From: Cyanobium sp. E1_MAG_00006
Lineage (GTDB): Bacteria > Cyanobacteriota > Cyanobacteriia > PCC-6307 > Cyanobiaceae
Reading direction: 5' to 3'
Assembly: GCA_027488975.1 (NCBI GenBank)
Contig: JAIYAQ010000012.1
Span: 248,001 to 312,000, forward strand
Length of the DNA stretch: 64,000 nucleotides
This document shows positions 47,290 through 55,062 of the stretch, one piece after another; the first letter of the stretch is position 1; the number at the start of each line of letters is the position of its first letter. Under the pieces are notes generated by a model. The model did not search any database and had not been told where the DNA came from. It worked only from the letters and a program-made list of their open reading frames with translations. Position numbers and translations under genes: made by a program.

Positions 47290-48117
47290 ATGCAGTCCCC
47301 GGCTCAGCAGAGCGTGGTGTGGGAGGCCCGCCTGGTGCATGGCGAGCCCGGCCGGCGGGTGGTGGAAGTGAGCGGCTGGCGCGGTGGCCAGTGCCTGGGT
47401 CGCTGCCTGGGGGAAGCCGAGGATGCCGAAACCGCCGAAGAACGCGCCGTCGCCCGCCTCAGCCAGCGGCTGGCTGCGCTGCAGGACCCCACCGAGAGTC
47501 CGGCGAGCCAGCCGCGCCAGGCCCTGATCCGCATCAGCGAGGAGGAGGCCAGAGAGATGGCGGCCAGCGAGCAGACCAGCCCGCAGAAGGCGGCCCCGGC
47601 CCCGGCCCCAGCGCCAGCGCCAGCTGCGCTGCCTCAGCAGCCGCAACAGCCGCAACAGCCACAGCTGCCGCAGCTGCCCATGGAACCGGCCGCCGATCCG
47701 GACGACTGGAGCGAGGAGCTGGCGGAGCTGGATGTGCAGTTGCAGCGCCTCGGCTGGGACCGCAGCCAGGAATCCATCTATCTGCAGCGGGCCTTCGGCC
47801 ATCCCAGCCGCAACCGCCTCACCGCCTACGCCGACCTGGCGGCCTACCTACGGGCCGTTCGGGTGCTGAGCCCGGGCAGCAGCCCCGAGAGTGCGGCGAT
47901 CCCGCTGCGCCGCAGCGAGCTGCTCAGCCAGTGCGAGCAGTTGCTCGTCAGCCTCGGCTGGGATGCCGGCCGAGGCCGCCAGTTCCTGGAGCAGCACTTT
48001 CAGCTGGCGAGCCGTCAGCAGCTGGGTGATGAACAGCTGCTGCAGTTCAATATGCTTCTGGAGGAGCAGCTCATCGGCTTCGGCAGTGCGCCTGCAGCAG
48101 CTGCAAGCCCAGGCTGA
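47290..48117 (+). CDS. conserved protein with duplicated C-terminal helical unit
   Basis: This 275-residue protein has an N-terminal domain (about residues 1-85, VVWEARLVHGEPGRRVVEV) and a Pro/Ala/Gln linker (PAPAPAPAPAA, QQPQQPQQPQ). Its C-terminal half contains two related units: LQRLGWDRSQESIYLQRAFG and LLVSLGWDAGRGRQFLEQHF, each followed by a helix rich in Leu and Arg/Gln. ATG 47290 is chosen because the upstream 13 residues are poorly structured. The 3' end overlaps the convergent HExxH gene by 47 bases. Function unknown. Confidence 0.62.
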   Translation: MQSPAQQSVVWEARLVHGEPGRRVVEVSGWRGGQCLGRCLGEAEDAETAEERAVARLSQRLAALQDPTESPASQPRQALIRISEEEAREMAASEQTSPQKAAPAPAPAPAPAALPQQPQQPQQPQLPQLPMEPAADPDDWSEELAELDVQLQRLGWDRSQESIYLQRAFGHPSRNRLTAYADLAAYLRAVRVLSPGSSPESAAIPLRRSELLSQCEQLLVSLGWDAGRGRQFLEQHFQLASRQQLGDEQLLQFNMLLEEQLIGFGSAPAAAASPG

Positions 48118-48829
48118 GGTTCTCCTGGTTGGCGTAGGCCTCCTCCTCCAGCACCCGCTCCTGCGGGCTGGCATCGGCATACACCGGTGCCGCCAGATTG
48201 CGCAGGGCGCGGGCATCGACAGCGCGGGAGAGGCCAAGCGGCATCGGCCTGGCGTTGAGGCTGCCGCGGCGACAACTCTGGGCCACATGGATCGCCTCGT
48301 GGTTCAGGACCCGCACGAACTCACGGCTGCCCTTGGCGGGCACATCGGGACGGATGCGCAACACATTGCGCCGCGGTTCCCACTCGCCGGCGGCACCCTG
48401 CTTGCGGGGCGGACCCAACACCACCCGGGCGCCCACGCGCCGCAGTTCCAGCAGCAGTGCATCGATGGCACGGCGCTCCATTGCAAAGCTGGGAGGGTCG
48501 AGCATCAGCGCCTTGATCTGGGCAAGGTTCAGGGGTGGATCGCCAGCGCGGCGCTTGTATACGTAGCGGGTGCCGCCGCCCGGAATCGGTTCGGCCCGGG
48601 GCTTCCAGGCGCGATCGGCCGCATCGAGCTGGCTGAACAGAACGCCTACGCGGCCCGGGTCAAGGGGGAAGTCCTGGGGCTGCAGGTGCGGCTGTGGTGC
48701 GGGCAGGGCCGCCAGCAGCGGCTCAGGCCATGCGTCCGGCCGGGTGAGCACTGCAGCGCCGGCCCCCGCCAGCACCAGCACGATCACCAGCGGCAGAGGG
48801 CTGCGGGGTCGACGCTGGGTGCGAGGCAT
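48071..48829 (-). CDS. membrane-anchored or exported protein with HExxH motif
   Basis: This 252-residue protein has a basic N-terminus and one hydrophobic segment (about residues 12-29), so it is probably exported or membrane-anchored. The mature part contains NHEAIHVAQSC (about 175-185), a zinc-metallopeptidase-like HExxH. A glutamate-rich EEEAYANQEN stretch about 45 residues later could provide the third ligand. Two Cys near the C-terminus may form a disulfide. Peptidase activity is inferred from the motif only. Confidence 0.65.
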   Translation of the reverse strand: MPRTQRRPRSPLPLVIVLVLAGAGAAVLTRPDAWPEPLLAALPAPQPHLQPQDFPLDPGRVGVLFSQLDAADRAWKPRAEPIPGGGTRYVYKRRAGDPPLNLAQIKALMLDPPSFAMERRAIDALLLELRRVGARVVLGPPRKQGAAGEWEPRRNVLRIRPDVPAKGSREFVRVLNHEAIHVAQSCRRGSLNARPMPLGLSRAVDARALRNLAAPVYADASPQERVLEEEAYANQENLSLGLQLLQAHCRSR

Positions 48830-48840
48830 GCCGTCGGTGC

Positions 48841-50610
48841 TCAGCAGTGGAGCGGCTGGAGCTGTACCGGCCAGATCTGGGCCTGATCCAGGGGTTGCGG
48901 ATGGCTGTAGAGGAAGCCCTGAGCCAGCCGGCAGCCCATGTCGAGCAGCAGCTGACGTTGCTCGCAGGTCTCCACGCCTTCGGCCACCACATCAAGATCC
49001 AGGGTACGGGCGAGATTCAGGATCGCGCCGACCAGAGCGCAGCGGCGCGGGTCGGTGACCATGGAGGCGGTGAAGGTGTGGTCGATCTTGAGGCCATCGA
49101 TCGGCAGATCCACCAGTGAGTTGAAACTGAAACTGCCGATGCCGAAATCATCGAGCACCAGCCGAAAACCGGCATGGCGCAGCCGCTCCAGCTCGCTGCG
49201 GGTGCGCTGAGGCTGATCGACTAGCGCGGTCTCGGTGACCTCGATCGTGAGCAGCTCAGGCGGAAACGCATGCACCCTGGCCATGGCGATCACATCGTCG
49301 GCAAAGCCAGCCCGGGCCAGCTCATGGGTGCTGAAATTCACCGCCAGCCTCAGGCCTCGCTCCTTCAGGCGCAGCTCACGGGCGGCCGCGAAGCAGCGCT
49401 GCAGCATCAGCTGGCCCAGCGAGCCGATCAGACCCGTGAGCTCGGCCTCCGCGATGAACTCCCGCGGAGAGATTGGCTGCCCCTGCCCATCAACAGGACG
49501 GCAGAACGCCTCCACCGCCACCAGAACCCCATCGGACAACCGCACCACAGGCTGCAGATGCAAGCCGAGCCGGTGGTCCTTGAGAGCCTGACGCAGGCTG
49601 TCGTGGATCTCCTGCCGGCGAGCCACACGGGCATCCATCACGGCATCGAAGATCACCGGTTCACGGCTGCGCGATCGCTTCGCCTGATACCTGGCGAGAT
49701 CAGCGTCATGCAGGATCTGAGCTGCGGACCGCTTGCCGCTGTTGCAGAGAACGATCCCCACACTCATCTCCGGCAGGATATCGAGTGAGGTACCGGTGTC
49801 CTCCGGAGTCCAGGGCAAGGCCACCATGTCCAGCAGGCGCCGGGCGATGAACAGCGCTTCATCGGGATGCATGAGGGTGGTGCAGAGCAACACGAACTCA
49901 TCGCCGCCAAGGCGGGCCACCACGTCCTCCGGCCGGAGGGCCCGCTGCATGCGCTGTGCCAGGGCAACCAGCAGCTGATCACCTACGGCATGGCCGTAGA
50001 TGTCATTGACCTCCTTGAAACGATTGAGGTCGCAGAACAGAACCGCCAGCCAGCCCGGCTGGTGCTCCAGTTGATCCAGGGATGCATCGAGGGCCTCCAG
50101 CAACCCACGTCGATTGGGCAGGCCGGTCACCGGACAGGTGACCACCTGTGCAGCCAGAGTCAGTTGCTGATCGAGCAGCTCTTGGGAGCGCAGCCGCAGC
50201 TCCTCCAGCGACACCCGGGCGCTGACATCCTGGAAACGAAACACGTAGGGCACGGGTTGCTCGGAGAGCACCGGGCGCCACTCGATCTCGATCAACTGCA
50301 GCGGCTCTCGGCACGCCACCGCGGTGATGGTGCCGCCCTCGGGCCGCTGCAGCAGCAAGCCATCGAGATTGAGGCGGGTCTCGGCCGGCAGCAGAGCGCC
50401 CATCAGGCTGATCAGCCGGCGCCCCATCAACAGCAGCCGCGGCTGACCGACGAACTGCTCAAAGGTGGTGTTGCACCAGAGAATCTCGCCGGCACCGTCA
50501 CAGATCACCAGGCCGTTGGAGATCTGGCCGAGGGCCAGCTCCATGCGGGCCATGGTGCGACGCAGCTCCCGCACCAGGGATGAATCCTGGGACAGGGACT
50601 GCTCGTTCAC
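48841..50610 (-). CDS. PAS-GGDEF-EAL c-di-GMP enzyme
   Basis: This 589-residue protein has a PAS sensor (about residues 20-130, GEILWCNTTFEQFVG), a GGDEF domain with intact LGGDEF (about 239) and an RPED inhibitory site, and an EAL domain (about 345-580). EAL reads EAF, but other phosphodiesterase residues are present: AVNFST, EVTETAL, LDDFGIGS, LKID, AEGVET and AQGF. I infer both activities are possible. Its ATG overlaps the end of an upstream PAS gene that carries an in-frame stop. Confidence 0.92.
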   Translation of the reverse strand: MNEQSLSQDSSLVRELRRTMARMELALGQISNGLVICDGAGEILWCNTTFEQFVGQPRLLLMGRRLISLMGALLPAETRLNLDGLLLQRPEGGTITAVACREPLQLIEIEWRPVLSEQPVPYVFRFQDVSARVSLEELRLRSQELLDQQLTLAAQVVTCPVTGLPNRRGLLEALDASLDQLEHQPGWLAVLFCDLNRFKEVNDIYGHAVGDQLLVALAQRMQRALRPEDVVARLGGDEFVLLCTTLMHPDEALFIARRLLDMVALPWTPEDTGTSLDILPEMSVGIVLCNSGKRSAAQILHDADLARYQAKRSRSREPVIFDAVMDARVARRQEIHDSLRQALKDHRLGLHLQPVVRLSDGVLVAVEAFCRPVDGQGQPISPREFIAEAELTGLIGSLGQLMLQRCFAAARELRLKERGLRLAVNFSTHELARAGFADDVIAMARVHAFPPELLTIEVTETALVDQPQRTRSELERLRHAGFRLVLDDFGIGSFSFNSLVDLPIDGLKIDHTFTASMVTDPRRCALVGAILNLARTLDLDVVAEGVETCEQRQLLLDMGCRLAQGFLYSHPQPLDQAQIWPVQLQPLHC

Positions 50611-51002
50611 TGGTCTGGTTCGCTGCCCTCGGGCAACGGCGTGAGGGTGGCCCCGAACACCCAGCCCTCGGTGCGTTTCTCCGCCACGATGAAGTGCTCG
50701 GACACGATCACCCGTCCATCCGCGCAGAGGGTCTTCAGGCGCAGCGGATGACCCAGGATCGTGGATTGTTCGGTTGCCGTGAAGCGGGAGAAGCCGAGCT
50801 GATGGGCCATACGGAAGGCCTCCGGCAGGATCAAGCCGATTGGCTCACCGATCAGGCCGGCGGCGTCCCAGCCGTAGAAATCTCAGAGAGCGTCGTTCAT
50901 GTCGATGACGACACCGTGGTCATCAGCCAGAACAAAGGGTTTGTCCCCCGCCGCCAGGGAATCGAGAGAAGGGGGCGGAGTGGCCGGATCGATGTCGCTC
51001 AC
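50607..51002 (-). pseudogene. PAS-domain gene interrupted by in-frame TGA
   Basis: From GTG 51002 the frame encodes a PAS-like start (PFVLADDHGVVIDMNDAL), hits TGA at 50883-50885, then resumes without shift as DFYGWDAAGLIGEPIG and continues through FSRFTATEQSTILGHPLRL to the stop at 50607. The combined product would be one normal PAS domain of about 131 residues. A single base change accounts for the break. TTG 50834 could restart translation of the C-terminal 75 residues. The 3' end overlaps the PAS-GGDEF-EAL start (ATGA). Confidence 0.75.
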
Positions 51003-51094
51003 AATGTCGATCCGGCCAGGATCTCGACCGAGGACTTGAACACAGAGAGTTCTGCCTGAGATTTCAATGTAAACGCACGGTCCACCACCGCGCT

Positions 51095-51126
51095 TCGCTG
51101 CGTCTCAGTGCGGACGAGCGCAGCGA
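51095..51126 (+). other. inverted repeat upstream of mfd
   Basis: TCGCTGCG (51095-51102) and CGCAGCGA (51119-51126) form a perfect 8-base stem with a 16-base loop, in the 182-base gap between the divergent PAS pseudogene and mfd. It lies 59 bases before the mfd ATG. It may be a leader structure or an operator; no T-run follows. Confidence 0.4.
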
Positions 51127-51184
51127 GCAAGCCACCACGGCAGGCACCGGTTGCGAGGATGACCTGCTCCCAGTGCCATCCCCC

Positions 51185-54100
51185 ATGCCCCTCACTCCCC
51201 TGGTGCGCCAGCTGCAGCAGGTGCCCCTCACCGGGGAAGTGCTGGCCCGCCTGGATCGTGCGGAGCGGCTGCGGCTGAGCGGAGCCGGGCGGGGCGCCAG
51301 GGCCCTGATCAGCAGTGCCATGGCGTGCTGCGCCACGGCCCCCCTGCTGGTGCTGGTGCCCACGCTGGAGGAGGCGGGCCGCTGGGCGGCGCTGCTGGAG
51401 CTGATGGGCTGGCGCAGCAGTCAGCTCTATCCCACCAGTGAGGGCAGCCCCTACGAGCCCTTCGATCCCACCGACGAAATCACCTGGGGGCAGCTGCAGG
51501 TGCTCAGCGAGCTGCTGGATCTGCCCGCCCAACCCGGCGGCCGCCGCCTGGCGATCGTGGCCACCGAGCGCGCCCTGCAGCCGCATCTGCCCCCGCCCTC
51601 CAGCCTGCGGGCTCGCTGCCTCAGCCTGCGCAAGGGCGACAGCGTTGATCTCGAGCAACTCGGTGAGACGCTCACACGCCTTGGCTACGAGCGGGTTACC
51701 AGCATCGAACAGGAGGGCAGCTGGAGCCGCCGCGGCGACATCGTTGATGTGTTCCCGGTGAGTGCCGAGCTGCCGGTGCGGCTGGAGTTCTTCGGCGAGG
51801 AACTGGAGAAGCTGCGGGAGTTCGACCCCGCCAGCCAACGCTCCCTCGATCCGATCGAGGTGGTGCGCCTCACCCCGAGCGGCTACGGGCCGCTGGTGGC
51901 CGAGGCCCTGCGCGACGTGGTGCCGGATGGGCTGGAGCAGCTGCTGAGCCCCGAAGCCCTGGAGCAGCTGCTGGAGGGGGGAACGCCGGAGGGCATGCGC
52001 CGGCTGATGGGTCTGGCCTGGGCGGAACCGGCCTGCCTGCTCGACTACCTGCCGGAGGCCACCCTGATCGCCGTCGACGAGCGGCGTCACTGCCTCTCCC
52101 ACGGCCAGCAGTGGTTTGAGCACGCCACGGAGCACCACGGCGAGGTGTGCGCCGAGCTCGCCGCAGCACATCCCGGCGGCGCCACAGCGCAGGCCCTGCT
52201 GCCGGCGAGCCTGCACCGCGATCCAGCCGCGGCGCTGGACCAGGCCTGCCGGCGTTTCCGCGGCTTCGACCTGGCGGAGCTGCACGAAAGCGACAACCAC
52301 GCCAACAGCTTCGATCTGGCCAGCCGACCGGTGCCGGCCTTCCCCAACGCCTTCGGCCGGCTGGCCGGCCTGGTGAAGGATCTGAAGCGCGACGGCGCCC
52401 GGGTGTGGCTGCTCTCGGCCCAGCCCAGCCGCGCCGTGGCCCTGCTGGAGGAGCACGACTGCATCACCCGCTTCGTGCCCAACCCGGCCGACACGGCCAC
52501 GATCGGGCGCCTGATCGAGCAGAACACGCCGGTGGCCCTTAAGACGAAGGGCACCGCCGAGCTGGAGGGCCTGCAGCTGCCGGCCTGGAAGCTGGCGCTG
52601 ATCACGGACCGCGAATTCTTTGGCCAGCACGCCCTGGCAGCCACGGGTTACGTGCGCCGCCGCCGCAAGGCCGCCAGCCGCACGGTGGACCCGAACAAGA
52701 TGCGCCCCGGCGATTTCGTGGTGCACCGCAACCATGGCATCGGTCGCTTCCTCAAGCTCGAGAAGCTGGCGATCGGCGGCGAATCGCGCGACTACCTAGT
52801 CGTGCAGTACGCCGATGGCCTGCTGCGGGTCGCCGCCGATCAGCTGGGCAGCCTCGGCCGCTACCGCGCCACCACCGAGCAGGCCCCCGAGCTCAACCGC
52901 ATGGGTGGCACCGCCTGGAGCAAGGCCAAGGAGCGGGCCCGCAAGGCCGTGCGCAAGGTGGCGCTCGATCTGGTGAAGCTCTACGCCGAACGCCACCAGG
53001 CGGCCGGCTTCGCCTTCCCCGGCGATGGCCCCTGGCAGAACGAACTGGAGGACTCCTTCCCCTACGAGCCCACGCCCGATCAGGTCAAAGCGATCACGGA
53101 CGTGAAGCGCGACATGGAGAAGCCCCAGCCGATGGACCGGCTGGTGTGCGGCGATGTGGGCTTCGGCAAGACCGAGGTGGCCATCCGGGCCATCTTCAAG
53201 GCCGTCACCGCCGGCAAGCAGGTGGCGATGCTGGCGCCCACCACGGTGCTGGCGCAGCAGCACTGGCGATCGCTCTCGGAGCGCTTCGCGCCCTATCCGC
53301 TGAAGGTGAGCCTGCTCAACCGCTTCCGCACCGCGAGCGAGCGCAAGGCGATCCAGGAGGGGCTGGCCGAGGGCACGGTGGACGTGGTGGTGGGCACCCA
53401 CCAGCTGCTCGGCAAGGGCACCGCCTTCAAGCAACTGGGGCTGCTGGTGGTGGATGAGGAGCAGCGCTTCGGCGTGAACCAGAAGGAAAAGATCAAGGCG
53501 CTGCGCAAGGACGTGGACGTGTTGACGCTCAGCGCCACGCCGATCCCACGCACCCTCTACATGAGCCTTTCGGGCGTACGCGAGATGAGCCTGATCACCA
53601 CGCCGCCGCCGCTGCGCCGGCCGATCAAGACCCACCTGGCCGCCCTCGATGAGGAGGCGGTGCGCAGCGCCATCCGCCAGGAACTGGATCGCGGCGGCCA
53701 GATCTTCTACGTGGTGCCGCGGGTGGAGGGGATCGAGGAGGTGGCCGAGCAGCTGCGGCTGATGGTTCCGGGACTGAAGCTGCTGGTGGCCCACGGCCAG
53801 ATGGCCGAGGGGGAGCTGGAGAGCGCCATGGTGGCATTCAACGCCGGCGAAGCGGATCTGATGCTCTGCACCACGATCGTGGAGAGCGGCCTGGATATTC
53901 CGCGCGTCAACACGATCCTGATCGAGGACGCCCAGAAGTTCGGTCTGGCCCAGCTCTATCAACTACGCGGCCGGGTGGGCCGCAGCGGCATTCAGGCCCA
54001 CGCCTGGCTGTTCTATCCCGGTGACGCCTCCCTGAGCGAAGCGGCGCGTCAGCGGCTGCGGGCGATTCAAGAGTTCGCCCAGCTGGGGTCCGGCTATCAG

Positions 54101-54784
54101 CTGGCCATGCGCGACATGGAGATTCGCGGCGTCGGCAACCTGCTGGGGGTGGAGCAGAGCGGCCAGATGGAGGTGATCGGCTTCGACCTCTACATGGAGA
54201 TGCTGCAGGAATCGCTGGCGGAGATCCAGGGGCAGGACATCCCCTCGGTGGACGACACCCAGATCGACCTGCCGATCACCGCCTTCATCCCGGGCGACTG
54301 GATCGCCGACAACGACGAGAAGATCGCCGCCTACCGCGCCGCCGCCGACTGCGGCAGCCCCGAGTCTCTTGTGGAGCTGGCTGCCGGCTGGGTGGATCGC
54401 TACGGCGCCATCCCGGCTCCGGTGGTTTCCCTGCTGCAACTGATGGAGCTGAAGCTGCTGGCGAAGCGCTGCGGCTTCTCGCGCATCAAGCCAGAGAAGC
54501 CCAACATCGCCCTGGACACCCCCATGGAGGAGCCCGCCTTCCGGCTGCTGCGCCAGGGCCTGCCGCAGCATCTGCACGGCCGCCTCGTGTATCAACCCGG
54601 CGCCGGCAGCACGGCCAAGGTGCTGGCCCGCGGACTGGGGGTGCTGCCGATCGAGAAGCAGGTGGAGGAGCTCAAGGAGTGGTTGGCCCAGATGGCCGCT
54701 CAGATCCCCGGCAGCGATGGCCTCAGCGACGCCCAGCGGGCCGATCAGCAGAGCAGCCGCAACGAAGCAGTCCTATCGGTCTGA
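51185..54784 (+). CDS. mfd: transcription-repair coupling factor
   Basis: This DNA translocase removes stalled RNA polymerase and recruits UvrA. The 1199-residue protein has UvrB-homology domains (about residues 1-440), an RNA polymerase interaction domain (about 500-570, DFVVHRNHGIGRFLKLE), a RecG-like translocase with Walker A CGDVGFGKTE (about 653-662) and Walker B VVDEEQRFG (about 754-762), motifs TIVESGLDIPR and QLRGRVGRS, and a C-terminal TRCF domain. ATG 51185 is preferred over GTG 51173. Confidence 0.96.
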   Translation: MPLTPLVRQLQQVPLTGEVLARLDRAERLRLSGAGRGARALISSAMACCATAPLLVLVPTLEEAGRWAALLELMGWRSSQLYPTSEGSPYEPFDPTDEITWGQLQVLSELLDLPAQPGGRRLAIVATERALQPHLPPPSSLRARCLSLRKGDSVDLEQLGETLTRLGYERVTSIEQEGSWSRRGDIVDVFPVSAELPVRLEFFGEELEKLREFDPASQRSLDPIEVVRLTPSGYGPLVAEALRDVVPDGLEQLLSPEALEQLLEGGTPEGMRRLMGLAWAEPACLLDYLPEATLIAVDERRHCLSHGQQWFEHATEHHGEVCAELAAAHPGGATAQALLPASLHRDPAAALDQACRRFRGFDLAELHESDNHANSFDLASRPVPAFPNAFGRLAGLVKDLKRDGARVWLLSAQPSRAVALLEEHDCITRFVPNPADTATIGRLIEQNTPVALKTKGTAELEGLQLPAWKLALITDREFFGQHALAATGYVRRRRKAASRTVDPNKMRPGDFVVHRNHGIGRFLKLEKLAIGGESRDYLVVQYADGLLRVAADQLGSLGRYRATTEQAPELNRMGGTAWSKAKERARKAVRKVALDLVKLYAERHQAAGFAFPGDGPWQNELEDSFPYEPTPDQVKAITDVKRDMEKPQPMDRLVCGDVGFGKTEVAIRAIFKAVTAGKQVAMLAPTTVLAQQHWRSLSERFAPYPLKVSLLNRFRTASERKAIQEGLAEGTVDVVVGTHQLLGKGTAFKQLGLLVVDEEQRFGVNQKEKIKALRKDVDVLTLSATPIPRTLYMSLSGVREMSLITTPPPLRRPIKTHLAALDEEAVRSAIRQELDRGGQIFYVVPRVEGIEEVAEQLRLMVPGLKLLVAHGQMAEGELESAMVAFNAGEADLMLCTTIVESGLDIPRVNTILIEDAQKFGLAQLYQLRGRVGRSGIQAHAWLFYPGDASLSEAARQRLRAIQEFAQLGSGYQLAMRDMEIRGVGNLLGVEQSGQMEVIGFDLYMEMLQESLAEIQGQDIPSVDDTQIDLPITAFIPGDWIADNDEKIAAYRAAADCGSPESLVELAAGWVDRYGAIPAPVVSLLQLMELKLLAKRCGFSRIKPEKPNIALDTPMEEPAFRLLRQGLPQHLHGRLVYQPGAGSTAKVLARGLGVLPIEKQVEELKEWLAQMAAQIPGSDGLSDAQRADQQSSRNEAVLSV

Positions 54785-54847
54785 CCCGAAACCGCTGACG
54801 CCGCAAGGCAGGACCCCGGATCGCCTGCGGATCCCGCAAACATCCGT

Positions 54848-54853
54848 TACGAT
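54848..54853 (+). promoter_or_regulatory. candidate -10 element of small membrane-protein gene
   Basis: TACGAT lies within a locally AT-rich patch in the 95-base gap after mfd, 26 bases before the 59-codon gene's ATG. This suggests the small gene has its own promoter. Confidence 0.35.
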
Positions 54854-54879
54854 TCTGAGAAGTTCTGTTAAGCGCCACC

Positions 54880-55059
54880 ATGGGCGAGGTGATCGATCTG
54901 GGAACCGGCCTTCAGGGCGGTTATGGCCTGATCTCCGGTGTGCTCAGCCTGCTGGCCCTCGGCATCTACGCCCTGCTCCAGGGTGAATCCGGCAACAACG
55001 ACGACGACGACTCCACCCCCGGTGGCGGGCTGATGCAGCCCGTGGGCAGCGGCGCCTGA
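54880..55059 (+). CDS. 59-residue single-TM protein with acidic tail
   Basis: ATG 54880 opens a 59-codon frame. The N-terminus MGEVIDLGTGLQGGYGL precedes one hydrophobic helix (about residues 17-33, LISGVLSLLALGIYALL). A hydrophilic tail follows with four consecutive aspartates (NNDDDDSTPGGG). The clean membrane helix, the promoter-like patch upstream and the 95-base gap after mfd support a real gene. It ends three bases before the convergent ctp stop. I do not recognise a named family, and photosystem subunits do not match. Confidence 0.6.
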   Translation: MGEVIDLGTGLQGGYGLISGVLSLLALGIYALLQGESGNNDDDDSTPGGGLMQPVGSGA

Positions 55060-55062
55060 ACG

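Noticed and set aside
50883-50885. Selenocysteine codon reading of the in-frame TGA in the PAS gene
   Set aside because: No selenocysteine insertion element or selenoprotein machinery is visible, PAS domains have no known need for it at this point, and a simple nonsense mutation or sequencing error is more likely.
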